Of a DNA stretch of 47,107 nt, positions 34,440 through 43,112 are shown piece after piece. The DNA lies in assembly GCA_019456225.1 (NCBI GenBank), contig VRUI01000034.1, forward strand, positions 1 through 47,107. The letters are read 5' to 3'. The translations under genes were made by a program, and so were the position numbers. The DNA is from Planctomycetota bacterium. GTDB lineage: Bacteria; Planctomycetota; Phycisphaerae; Sedimentisphaerales; Anaerohalosphaeraceae. The notes beneath the pieces are model-generated. The model searched no databases. It saw only the letters and a program-made list of their open reading frames with translations, and was not told the DNA's origin. The stretch's first letter is position 1; every line of letters starts with the position of its first letter.

Positions 34440-35711
34440 ATGGCAGATAGAAGAAAATTTTTAAAGGGTTCAATGGCCGGTGCTGCCGGATTTGTAGTTG
34501 CATCGACAACTAGTTGCGCGATTGGCGAAAAGCTTAAGCCAACGACATCATTAACAGATAGTGATGTTACTGACAATGTTGATGTGCTTGTTGTCGGCGG
34601 CGGTACGGCCGGGACCATCGCCGCGATCCAGGCCGCTCGGATAGGCGCCAGGACCTTGCTGGTCGAACGAAACAGTAAGCTTGGCGGAACTGCTACTACC
34701 GGCGGTGTTTCGTTTCCGGGTTTATTCGATGCCTGGGGCAAACAGATTATCGCCGGTATCGGCTGGGAACTGGTCAAAGAATGCGTCGAACTAGACGGAG
34801 GAACGCTGCCTGATTTCTCCAAGGTGCCAAAAAGCCATTGGATGAACCAGGTTCGGGTCAACCAGTTTCTTTATCCCATACTTGCCGAAGAAAAGTGCCA
34901 AAAGGCCGGCGTCCAGATCGCTTACTATGAGTTTCCGCAGACCATCACCAAAACTACTAAGGGGTGGCAGATCGATTGCGCCGGTTTCGGAACCAGGCGT
35001 CGTGTTCTGTGCAAACAGATCATTGACTGCACCGGTGGCGCCGAGGTGGTAGGAATGCTGGGGCTGGCAAGACTTCGTGAAAAAGAAACACAGCCCGGCT
35101 CGATGCTGTTCAAACTGGATAAAGCAAATAACCCCGGACGCCCAAACGGGCCCGGAACCGGTTTGCTGGATGCTTTATACATCCATGGCGCCGATTCGAC
35201 AAACTCCCGCACCGTCACAGCGGCAAACCTGACTGGTCGTAAGGCCGTTCTCAAAAAAGTCCGTGCTGCGAAAAAACGCTTGATGCACATGCAGCCGGAG
35301 CCCGGCTTCCGCGAAAGCTACCGCATCGTCGGTGAAACGATGATTACGGTTGATGATTACACTTCCGGCAGGCGTTTTGACGATGCCGTTTGCAACGCAT
35401 TCTACCCGGTTGACCTTCATACAAAGACAGGTGTAAAACCAAAACCGCTCAAACCAGGAACCGTGCCGACGATACCGCTTAGAGCCCTCATACCTAAAGG
35501 AAGCCGCAATATCATAGTTGCCGGAAGATGTGTTTCAAGTGACCGTCTGGCAAACTCTGGCTTGCGCGTACAGGCGTCCTGTATGGCGATGGGCCAGGCA
35601 GCCGGTGTCGCAGCCGCACTTGCCGCGGCGCGTGGAACCACACCTCTGGATGTTCCGCTCAGCATAATCCGCAAACTTCTCCGTCAACACGCCGCAATTG
35701 TCCCGGAGTAA
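34440..35711 (+). CDS. Tat-exported FAD-dependent oxidoreductase
   Basis: The 423-residue FAD_oxidored-family flavoprotein begins MADRRKFLKGSMAGAAGFVV, a twin-arginine signal (R4-R5), with C26 in STTSC as a possible lipid-anchor cysteine. The FAD site is VDVLVVGGGTAGTIAAIQAAR (glycines about 53-58), then SKLGGTATTGGVSFPG, and a C-terminal NIIVAGRCVSSDRLANSGLRVQASCMAMGQAAG. Export by the Tat route implies folding with FAD in the cytoplasm. It is smaller than the oxidoreductase at 31043 and lacks its beta domain. GAGAG precedes the start. The substrate is unknown; its operon partner is the sulfatase. Confidence 0.88.
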   Translation: MADRRKFLKGSMAGAAGFVVASTTSCAIGEKLKPTTSLTDSDVTDNVDVLVVGGGTAGTIAAIQAARIGARTLLVERNSKLGGTATTGGVSFPGLFDAWGKQIIAGIGWELVKECVELDGGTLPDFSKVPKSHWMNQVRVNQFLYPILAEEKCQKAGVQIAYYEFPQTITKTTKGWQIDCAGFGTRRRVLCKQIIDCTGGAEVVGMLGLARLREKETQPGSMLFKLDKANNPGRPNGPGTGLLDALYIHGADSTNSRTVTAANLTGRKAVLKKVRAAKKRLMHMQPEPGFRESYRIVGETMITVDDYTSGRRFDDAVCNAFYPVDLHTKTGVKPKPLKPGTVPTIPLRALIPKGSRNIIVAGRCVSSDRLANSGLRVQASCMAMGQAAGVAAALAAARGTTPLDVPLSIIRKLLRQHAAIVPE

Positions 35712-35758
35712 GAAAAGGGTCACAAGTCTTAATGTAGTGCAGGATATGTTAAAATAGA

Positions 35759-37294
35759 ATGAAAAAAATGGCAAACAATTATCATCAAAAGACAAAATTC
35801 TATTTCACAAAGCCCGTCCGGATATTTTTGCAGATCATCCTCATCTCTACAGGCATTGCCGGCCTGATACATTTCGGCTATGCCGTCTGGCAATGGAAAG
35901 GATTGCTCCCCGTAAAGAGCGGCTATCGAGTCGCTTCTAATATTCATCAAGACTGGTATATCGACGCCTTGCCAACCGCGATTCTTTTACTTGCTTCGAT
36001 ATGTATATTGATCGCCGGCCTTCGCCGAAAGATGGGGGGATTGCTAATCCTTATTTGGGCTCTGATCTCCACGTTTATATTTTTCCAGTATGACATCTCA
36101 AATCATAACTGGCAGGTTCATACGGTTTTTCCTGATTTTAATCCTCATTCTCGTATACGTCAATATCATTACGCAAATTGGCCGTATTATAAATTGCCGA
36201 GAAACAACGAACGATGGGGTTATATAGACAAGGCTGGTGAGTTTGTAATTGAGCCGCGATTTAAGACTTTTGACCTGGCTTCATGGGGGAACTACCCTCT
36301 CAAGAGCTTTTCAGAAGGTTTGGCTCCGGCATACGATGGCAGTGCATGGGGATATATCGACAAAACAGGCGAGTATGTCATCCAGCCCCAATTCGAGCAT
36401 GCAGCACCATTTTCAGAGGGTCTGGCGATTGCTGACATCTCTTATAAGTCGGGGATCATTGACAAAACCGGCAAATTTATCCTTGAGCCAAAGTATAGTC
36501 GAATAGAATCTTTTTCTCAGGGACGGGCATATTTCACTGTCGATTATAATTATGATTATAAATATGGTTATCTTGACACAGAAGGAAATGTCGTTATTGA
36601 ACCGAAGTATGAATCTGGACGTCCATTTTCGCAAGGACTGGCATCTGTTAAGTTAGATGACAAGGCTATGCTCATTGATTTAGACGGTAACGTTATCGTA
36701 AAAACAGATTTTTCTGGAATAGGAAAGTTTTCCCAAGGATTGGCGAGCTTTGGGAAAGACGGCAAGTCCGGCTACATAGATACAAGTGGGCAGGTAGTTA
36801 TCGATAATAAGTACGATTATGCTTTTGGTTTCAAAAATGGTTATGCGTATATTCGCCTGAATGACAAAGGCGGCCTGATCGATAGAGCCGGTAATGTGGT
36901 AAAAGGATCAAAATATGAAATAGAAGGTTATTTCATAAATGACATATTTTTAGCCGCACCCAACAACAGGATCATATTAGTAGATCAAAGCGGAAATGTC
37001 ATTAAGAGGACCAACTGGATGGAGCTGGGTGATCTCCAGGATGGATTAGCATACTATACTGATGGAAGGAAATACGGTTTCGTTAATGAGTCAGGCGAAA
37101 TAGTGATCAAAGCAAAGTATAATGTTGCATATGGTTTTACTGAGAGCCTGGCCGTTGTCAGTATTCTACAAAATGCGATACCATTTTGGTTGGCTTATGC
37201 AGCAGTAGTAGCAATAGGGATTTTGCTGTTTGTTGCGCATAAGATCATCAAGAAAAACAGGTACACGACAAAAGCAAGGACTGATAAAACCTGA
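35759..37294 (+). CDS. WG-repeat membrane protein
   Basis: The 511-residue protein has three N-terminal transmembrane segments (about 20-42, 64-84, 88-106), about nine WG repeats (from NERWGYIDKAGEFVIEPRFKTF near 140 to RKYGFVNESGEIVIKAKYNV near 445), and one C-terminal transmembrane segment (about 477-500). Each repeat of 40-odd residues has the form G-Y/L-ID-x-x-G-x-V-V-I-x-P-K-Y...F-SQGLA. WG repeats form beta structures; the general function is not known. The loop is most likely extracytoplasmic. An earlier or later start is possible because the ribosome site is weak. Confidence 0.85.
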   Translation: MKKMANNYHQKTKFYFTKPVRIFLQIILISTGIAGLIHFGYAVWQWKGLLPVKSGYRVASNIHQDWYIDALPTAILLLASICILIAGLRRKMGGLLILIWALISTFIFFQYDISNHNWQVHTVFPDFNPHSRIRQYHYANWPYYKLPRNNERWGYIDKAGEFVIEPRFKTFDLASWGNYPLKSFSEGLAPAYDGSAWGYIDKTGEYVIQPQFEHAAPFSEGLAIADISYKSGIIDKTGKFILEPKYSRIESFSQGRAYFTVDYNYDYKYGYLDTEGNVVIEPKYESGRPFSQGLASVKLDDKAMLIDLDGNVIVKTDFSGIGKFSQGLASFGKDGKSGYIDTSGQVVIDNKYDYAFGFKNGYAYIRLNDKGGLIDRAGNVVKGSKYEIEGYFINDIFLAAPNNRIILVDQSGNVIKRTNWMELGDLQDGLAYYTDGRKYGFVNESGEIVIKAKYNVAYGFTESLAVVSILQNAIPFWLAYAAVVAIGILLFVAHKIIKKNRYTTKARTDKT

Positions 37295-37449
37295 CAAGTG
37301 TCTCGCTTCTTCAGGGGGCCAGTATGCTATGCTCCAGAGTGACATTCCGGGTGAATATATTCTGTAGCCGGTGTGTAGCGTATTGGCTTTGCCGCTATAG
37401 GCCATAAAAACGTCCTCAAACCAATATTTGTTGCAAATATCGCAGGGTG

Positions 37450-37478
37450 TTGTATATTATACCGCTACTATGTATAAT
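37450..37478 (+). promoter_or_regulatory. Sigma70-type promoter of the FAD/Fe-S dehydrogenase gene
   Basis: TTGTAT (37450-37455), 17-base spacer, TATAAT (37473-37478), 64 bases before the GTG start. Confidence 0.6.
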
Positions 37479-37542
37479 GAATGTTTCGTGCTGCTTAGAG
37501 TTATAGCGATATGAGATAACGCCTGTTAAAGAAAGACGATTA

Positions 37543-40404
37543 GTGTCGATTGATCAAATTCAAAAAATAAATACGGACCTCGCCAAACTTGTCGACGGCG
37601 ATGTAATGTCGGATATTTTTAACCGCATCGCCTATAGCACTGACGCCAGCATCTATCAGATCGTTCCGTCGTGCGTGGTTTGCCCAAAGAACAGCGAAGA
37701 CGTCGCCGCCGTGGTTAAATACGCATCGGTCAACAATATCCCGATAGCCGGTCGGGGCGCGGGCAGCGGTCTTGCCGGTGAGTGCCTCACCGAAGGGATC
37801 GTCATAGATTTTCGCCGATACATGAACAAGATAATCTCTATGGAGGCCGAGGGCACCCAGGTCGTCTGTCAGCCCGGCGCAGTCCTCGCCGACCTGAACA
37901 ATTACCTGGCGAAATTCGGCAAGAAGATCGGCCCTGACCCTTCCAGCGGAAACCGCGCTGTCATCGGCGGAGTCGTCGCTAACAACGCTACAGGAGCCCA
38001 CTCCCTACAGTACGGCTATATCGCCGAGCACGTTGCATCTATCGAAACAGTTCTGGCAAACGGCGAGATCGTCCGTTTCGAAAATAACTGCGACCCCGCC
38101 CGGTTAACCGGCCCAGCCGCCGAAATCGCCAAAAGCTGCCTGGACATTCTCACCGGCAAAGAAGAAACAATCGCCAAAGCTCAACCCCGAACAAAACGCA
38201 ATCGCTCCGGTTACAATATCGCAAATATCTGTCGCGACGGAAAGATCGACATGACCGCTCTGCTTGCAGGCTCGGAAGGTACCCTCGGCGTTTTCACCGA
38301 GATCACCCTCAAAACCGTCGACCTTCCAAAAGCCAAAGGACTTTTGCAGCTTGAGTTTGATTCGTTTGAAAATATGGCCTGCGCAGTACCGATAATCACC
38401 GCAGGCGGCGCGGCGGCATGCGAACTTATGGACCGAAAAGTCATGGACCTCGCCCTCGAAACTATGCCGGAATATTCGGACATCTTCCCTAGTTCCTGCC
38501 AAGCCGTTTTGCTCGTCGAGCAGGTCGGCGATTCACCCGCACAGGTCCTCGAAAGGATCGAGAAGTGCATTTCAGACGTAGGCAGCCTTTCGGGCGGATC
38601 GGGAATTTTCCTGGAAGAAGACGCTCAACTTCGCATCTGGAAATCACGCAAAGACGCAGTGCCCCTGCTAAGCAGAGAAAAGGGCCACCGCCGCCCGGTT
38701 CCGTTTATCGAAGATGTATCGGTAGAAAATGTCCAGCTCGCAAACTACGTAAACGGCATGGCAAAGATCGGCGAAAAATACGATATCCCAATGGCATTCT
38801 ATGGGCACGCCGGCGACGGCGAATTGCACCTTCGCCCGTACCTGGACCTTAGCGAAGACTCCGACATCCAGAAAATGAAAGACATCGCCAATGACGTATT
38901 CACCCTCGCCTGGTCACTGGGCGGAACGATCAGCGGCGAGCACGCAGACGGACTCGTTCGCGCCCCGTTTATCCGCAAACAGTACGGCGACGAATATTAC
39001 GAGTTATTGCGGTCGATCAAAAACGCATTCGACCCCGCCGCAATATTAAACCCCGACAAGATCATCTCCAGCGACCCGGATATTATGACCAGAAATCTTC
39101 GCGCATCCAGGAAGATGGACGAGTGCAAAGACACCGTCCTGAATTTTCAGCCCGACGAATTCCGCTTCGAGATCGGCCAGTGTAACGGATGTGGAGTCTG
39201 CACCTCCACCCAGCCCGGTACCGCACTGTGCCCGGTTTACAGGGCAACCGGCGACGAACTCGGCTGCTCGCGTGCAAAGGCCAACCTTCTACGCGCCGCC
39301 ATTACCGGCATGATCGACGAAAAGGATCTGAAGTCCGACGAATACAAAAGAATCCTGTCGCTTTGCATCAATTGCAAACGCTGCACTATAGAATGTCCAT
39401 CCGGCGTAGACATCTCTAAACTGATAATAGAAGCCCGAGCCCAACTCGCAAAAACCAAACCCTTCACAAGAACCGAAAAGCTCATGATCCACAACCGCCT
39501 TCTAAGCATGATGGGCAGCACCTTCAAACCGCTCAGTAATTTCTTCTTGTCCCTGGCTCCGTTCAAGTGGTTCCTGGAAAAAGCAGTCGGCCTCGACAAA
39601 CGCAGATCAATGCCGACTTTTGCCGGACGCTCATTCATACAAAAGGGCAGAAAGCACCTCAAATCCCTCGCCCCGATAAGTGAGCCTGTCGACAAAGTCG
39701 CATATTTCACAGACACCTACGCGGCATACAACGACCACGACCTCGGCTTTGCGGTAATCAACACACTGCACCACAACAATATCGAAGTGACCATCCCGGA
39801 CCAACGCCCTGCACCGTTGCCGGCAATGGCCTACGGAGACATAAAGACAGCCAGAAAGGATCTGACCTTCAACGTCGCCTCTCTCGCCAAAGCCGTCCGC
39901 GACGGTTACAAGATCGTCTGTTCCGAACCAAGTGCCGCACTGTGCCTAAAGGACGAATTGCGGCTTCTAATCGACAGCGATGACGCCAGAGACGTCTCTC
40001 AAAACACATACGAACTAATGGACTACCTCGCAGAGCTTAACGCCAAAGGCAAGCTAAAACCCGCCACGACCCCGCAAACCGCTGGCTACATATACCACAG
40101 CCCCTGCCACCTGAAAGCCCTCGGCGCCTCCGGTAAAAGCATAGCCCTTCTCGCCGACATTGCCGGCGTAAAAGTTACAGATGTCAATGCCGGCTGCTGC
40201 GGCCTTTCCGGAACTTTCGGAATGCAGAAGAAAAATTACGATTTATCCCTTGAGATTGCTCGTGACTTAGCCGATGCTATTGACACAGCCGACCAGCCGT
40301 GCGTCCTGACAGAGTGCGCCGCCTGCAAAATGCAGATAGCCCACCTCACCGGCAAAGAAGTAGTTCATCCAATAAAGGTACTGGCAAAGGCATACGGCAT
40401 GTAG
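37543..40404 (+). CDS. FAD-linked / Fe-S D-2-hydroxyacid dehydrogenase (GlcD-GlcF/DLD-like fusion)
   Basis: The 953-residue cytoplasmic enzyme joins three parts: a VAO-type FAD-binding domain (about 30-260: IAGRGAGSGLAGECL, GPDPSSGNRAVIGGVVANNATG), an FAD-oxidase C-terminal domain (about 270-520: GHAGDGELHLRPYLD, GGTISGEHADGLVRAPF), and a GlpC/GlcF-like iron-sulfur part. The last carries two 4Fe-4S clusters (CNGCGVCTSTQPGTALCP; CINCKRCTIECP) and a CCG-type domain (HSPCHLKALG, NAGCCGLSGTFG, LTECAACKMQI). Such fusions oxidise D-lactate, glycolate or D-2-hydroxyglutarate and pass electrons to quinone or another carrier. The GTG start has only a weak GAAAGA upstream. The substrate is not resolved. 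Confidence 0.9.
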   Translation: MSIDQIQKINTDLAKLVDGDVMSDIFNRIAYSTDASIYQIVPSCVVCPKNSEDVAAVVKYASVNNIPIAGRGAGSGLAGECLTEGIVIDFRRYMNKIISMEAEGTQVVCQPGAVLADLNNYLAKFGKKIGPDPSSGNRAVIGGVVANNATGAHSLQYGYIAEHVASIETVLANGEIVRFENNCDPARLTGPAAEIAKSCLDILTGKEETIAKAQPRTKRNRSGYNIANICRDGKIDMTALLAGSEGTLGVFTEITLKTVDLPKAKGLLQLEFDSFENMACAVPIITAGGAAACELMDRKVMDLALETMPEYSDIFPSSCQAVLLVEQVGDSPAQVLERIEKCISDVGSLSGGSGIFLEEDAQLRIWKSRKDAVPLLSREKGHRRPVPFIEDVSVENVQLANYVNGMAKIGEKYDIPMAFYGHAGDGELHLRPYLDLSEDSDIQKMKDIANDVFTLAWSLGGTISGEHADGLVRAPFIRKQYGDEYYELLRSIKNAFDPAAILNPDKIISSDPDIMTRNLRASRKMDECKDTVLNFQPDEFRFEIGQCNGCGVCTSTQPGTALCPVYRATGDELGCSRAKANLLRAAITGMIDEKDLKSDEYKRILSLCINCKRCTIECPSGVDISKLIIEARAQLAKTKPFTRTEKLMIHNRLLSMMGSTFKPLSNFFLSLAPFKWFLEKAVGLDKRRSMPTFAGRSFIQKGRKHLKSLAPISEPVDKVAYFTDTYAAYNDHDLGFAVINTLHHNNIEVTIPDQRPAPLPAMAYGDIKTARKDLTFNVASLAKAVRDGYKIVCSEPSAALCLKDELRLLIDSDDARDVSQNTYELMDYLAELNAKGKLKPATTPQTAGYIYHSPCHLKALGASGKSIALLADIAGVKVTDVNAGCCGLSGTFGMQKKNYDLSLEIARDLADAIDTADQPCVLTECAACKMQIAHLTGKEVVHPIKVLAKAYGM

Positions 40405-40419
40405 CGGCCATAAAAGCGC

Positions 40420-40435
40420 GGGAGCACAAGCTCCC
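40420..40435 (+). other. Small perfect hairpin between the dehydrogenase and AmrS genes
   Basis: GGGAGC-acaa-GCTCCC, 16 bases after the dehydrogenase stop. No T run follows, so it is not a normal terminator. Confidence 0.4.
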
Positions 40436-40479
40436 CGATAAAAACGATGCTGGTTTTAAAATGCCCAAAGGAGAAAACA

Positions 40480-41514
40480 ATGCCAAAAGAACAACCATTC
40501 AAAACCGCGGTATTGTGGGACAAAAAGGATAATGACAAAGTAGCCTGCAAACTCTGCAACTTTCGATGTGTTATCGCAGAAGGCAAGATCGGTCATTGCG
40601 CAGTTCGCAAGAATATCGACGGAGTGTTGTACTCGATGAATTATCACAAGGTATGTGCCGCAAGCGCAGACCCCATAGAGAAAAAACCCCTCTTCCATTT
40701 CCTCCCTGCCACCGCCAGTTACTCCATCTCCGCACCCGGCTGTAATTTCCAGTGCGACTTTTGTCAAAACTGGCAGATCAGCCAGATGGCCCAGGACTCC
40801 GGACGCATCGACGGTCAGGATTATCCGCCAAACCAGGTCATAGAAGAGGCAAAGATCAACCGTTGCGACAGCATCGCATACACCTACACCGAACCAACGA
40901 TTTTCATGGAACTATGCGCCGACTGCGGCACACTGGCAAAACAGGCAGGCCTCAAAAACATCTTCGTCAGCAATGGCTACATGACACCGGAAGCCGTAGA
41001 TTTCGCCTCCGAGTGGTTAGATGCGATCAATATAGACCTCAAGTCTTTCAGCGACGATTACTACAAAAAGCTTTGCAAAGCCAGGCTCGCCCCGGTCCTG
41101 GACACCATCAAATACATAGCAAACAACACAGACATCTGGATGGAGTTAACAACCCTGATAATCCCCGGTGATAACGATTCAGATGACGAGCTAAAGTCCA
41201 TCGCCGATTTCATTGCCGAAAACGCCGGCTGCGACACACCATGGCACGTAAGCCGATTTTTCCCGATGTACAAGATGGACTCCAAACATCCAACCCCGGC
41301 AGAGACTCTCGAAAGAGCCTACGAGATAGGAAAACAAGCCGGTCTTCGCTACATCTACATAGGCAACCTTCCCTCAGTAGATGCTGAAAGCACAGCATGT
41401 TATAACTGCGGCGAAACAGTAATATCCAGGGTAGGCTACACAGTCAAAGAGATCAACCTGCAAGACGGGACCTGCGCAAACTGCAAAACAAAAATAGCAG
41501 GCCGATGGAAATAA
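40480..41514 (+). CDS. amrS: AmmeMemoRadiSam-system radical SAM enzyme (AmrS)
   Basis: The ATG at 40480 is set by a strong AAAGGAG five to six bases upstream. The 344-residue protein has an N-terminal cysteine region (C23, C26, C30, C40), SISAPGCNFQCDFCQNW with the radical SAM cluster C88-x3-C92-x2-C95, and the conserved TYTEPTIFMEL, NIDLKSF, TLIIPGDND and WHVSRFFPMYKM of the AmrS family (formerly annotated as pyruvate-formate-lyase activating enzyme-like). A C-terminal CYNCGETV...CANCKTK adds a zinc-ribbon-like end. The usual partners, Memo and AMMECR1, are not in the window. The biochemical role of the system is unknown. Confidence 0.9.
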   Translation: MPKEQPFKTAVLWDKKDNDKVACKLCNFRCVIAEGKIGHCAVRKNIDGVLYSMNYHKVCAASADPIEKKPLFHFLPATASYSISAPGCNFQCDFCQNWQISQMAQDSGRIDGQDYPPNQVIEEAKINRCDSIAYTYTEPTIFMELCADCGTLAKQAGLKNIFVSNGYMTPEAVDFASEWLDAINIDLKSFSDDYYKKLCKARLAPVLDTIKYIANNTDIWMELTTLIIPGDNDSDDELKSIADFIAENAGCDTPWHVSRFFPMYKMDSKHPTPAETLERAYEIGKQAGLRYIYIGNLPSVDAESTACYNCGETVISRVGYTVKEINLQDGTCANCKTKIAGRWK

Positions 41515-41520
41515 AAAAAG

Positions 41521-41555
41521 ACTTACGACTCACGACTCACGACTTACGAACTAGA
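41521..41555. repeat. Heptanucleotide tandem repeat (ACTCACG type), five units
   Basis: Units: ACTTACG, ACTCACG, ACTCACG, ACTTACG, AACTAGA. The stop codon of the FHA gene (41551-41553, minus strand) lies in the last unit. Confidence 0.8.
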
Positions 41556-42411
41556 TCAATTCCATAATAGCCGCCGCATGGATCGACAACAGCATCAGAT
41601 AGTCAAGGTCCGCCATCGTATACGCTTCGTGCATTGAAGAGTTATTTGCATAAAGGACGCCATGGCATTTCCTGCCGCTAAGAATTGGAGCGATAATGAC
41701 GGATCGAACTTTCCCGCGAGGCAGTTGCGGCACGATAATATAGTGTTTTTTATCAGTCGCTTCATTGATCCTTTCGGCCATCATCAGGTCGGCAAGTTTA
41801 ACAGTTTCGCTCGATATCTTCCTTCCGCCCTCAAGGTCCATCGGACCATCGTCATCTTTCCTAAGAGCGACCCAGGCGTTTAGCGGTGCGAATTGGCTTA
41901 GGACAATATCCAGCAGTTGGCGGTGCAGCGATTTCATGCTTCTCACTTTGCTAAGAGCGCACGATGCTTTAAGAATGTCTTTAGTTCTTAAAGCCGGTAT
42001 CTTGATCATCGGGGCGCTCTTGGAATTTGCCACGCGAATATCGGCATGAATGTCAGGGTTGATCTCGGCGATAGTATCATCGAGATGTATCGCGGTTTTA
42101 TGGCTGTCATTTTCCGACTCGTCGTCTGTGATCTGTATCTTGATATTAAATTCACCGACATTGAGGGTATCGCCGTCTTTTATTGCGGATCGGTGGATGG
42201 CATGTTTATTGAGATAGGTCTTGTTAGCCGAGTCCAGATCCTCTGCCACCCACGCCCCGTTTTTGGCGGTATAAATTACAGCATGCTGACGCGAGACCGA
42301 TCGATCGGGCAGGAACACCTGGCTTCCCATCTGCCTGCCGATATAAATTGGCCCGACCGCAAAGTTATACTCATTGATCTTTTTGCCTTTTTGCCTGACC
42401 GTAAGTTTCAT
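41551..42411 (-). CDS. FHA domain protein with C-terminal GAF-like domain
   Basis: The 286-residue cytoplasmic protein has an N-terminal FHA domain (about 1-95) with the phosphothreonine-binding residues GR (G25, R26) and SRQH (S40, R41, H43) and the later N in LNKHAI. A linker follows, then a GAF-like domain (about 150-286: SMKSLHRQLLDIVLSQF, VRSVIIAPILSGRKCHGVLYANN). FHA-GAF proteins are often signal readers next to Ser/Thr kinases or adenylate cyclases, but none is adjacent here. The gene is convergent with amrS, separated only by the heptad tract. Confidence 0.87.
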   Translation of the reverse strand: MKLTVRQKGKKINEYNFAVGPIYIGRQMGSQVFLPDRSVSRQHAVIYTAKNGAWVAEDLDSANKTYLNKHAIHRSAIKDGDTLNVGEFNIKIQITDDESENDSHKTAIHLDDTIAEINPDIHADIRVANSKSAPMIKIPALRTKDILKASCALSKVRSMKSLHRQLLDIVLSQFAPLNAWVALRKDDDGPMDLEGGRKISSETVKLADLMMAERINEATDKKHYIIVPQLPRGKVRSVIIAPILSGRKCHGVLYANNSSMHEAYTMADLDYLMLLSIHAAAIMELI

Positions 42412-43100
42412 AGTTGGACCCCAGAAAAACTTATTTTACAAAGTTATTATAAGCTATATTACAAATTTTGTCAAGTCCATCTCCTAAACGACTGCCGGCA
42501 ATCCATGCAACCATGCAAACTCAGCAGAGGCAACCATTCCGCCAGATCAATGTCTCTGATTCTATCAATTATTCAGGCCAACCTTAATAACTTAATTCAA
42601 AACAAAGGCTCTGACACTCAAACAACCATAGGTACTGCGGTGGACAGTTTGGTAATGAGCATTTCCCGGTGGTCTGTGCAGTTAACGCCTTGAAAAACTA
42701 CACCATTACTACACCATTACTACACCGCTTTTTTGGGGGTTCGTTTTATAATATCCGGAATATCCTTTGAAAGTTGCGATTTGGGGCTTTTATTAGGGTT
42801 TTTGGGGGATTAACGATTCAATGGGCCTGCTGTTCTGTTTTATCGGGTTTTGGGGTGGATATTATGCTGTAAGGAGTGAAAATAACAGGTTTCTTTCAGC
42901 AAATATACATTTTTTAGCATTGTTAAGTGATTACTGAACCCTGGTTTTTTGGAAATAAAAAAAGCACGAGAAACGTTTTTTTATGAGGCAGATTAGCTTG
43001 TCAGGACGCCCTGGGTAGCTGAGCTTATATATACGATTATTTATGGGAAATCACAGAAAAAGGGTAAAAATGGTGATGAGCATTTAAAAGAGAGCCAGTT
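42412..43100. other. Long AT-rich spacer; one 11-base tandem repeat, no gene
   Basis: Nearly 700 bases upstream of the headless sulfatase. The sequence ACTACACCATT is repeated at 42697-42707 and 42708-42718 with a partial third copy to 42726. T/G-rich low-complexity sequence follows. No plausible coding frame or missing sulfatase N-terminus was found in it. Confidence 0.55.
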
Positions 43101-43112
43101 GAGCATCGAATT

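Noticed and set aside
40480-41514. Anaerobic sulfatase-maturating enzyme for the nearby sulfatases
   Set aside because: Motifs fit the AmmeMemoRadiSam enzyme and the SPASM-type cysteines of anSME are not present; the C-terminal cysteines form a short zinc-ribbon-like pair set.
42046-42693. 215-codon plus-strand frame covering the FHA gene promoter side
   Set aside because: Mostly antisense to the FHA-GAF gene; the remaining 47 codons after 42550 have no recognisable features.
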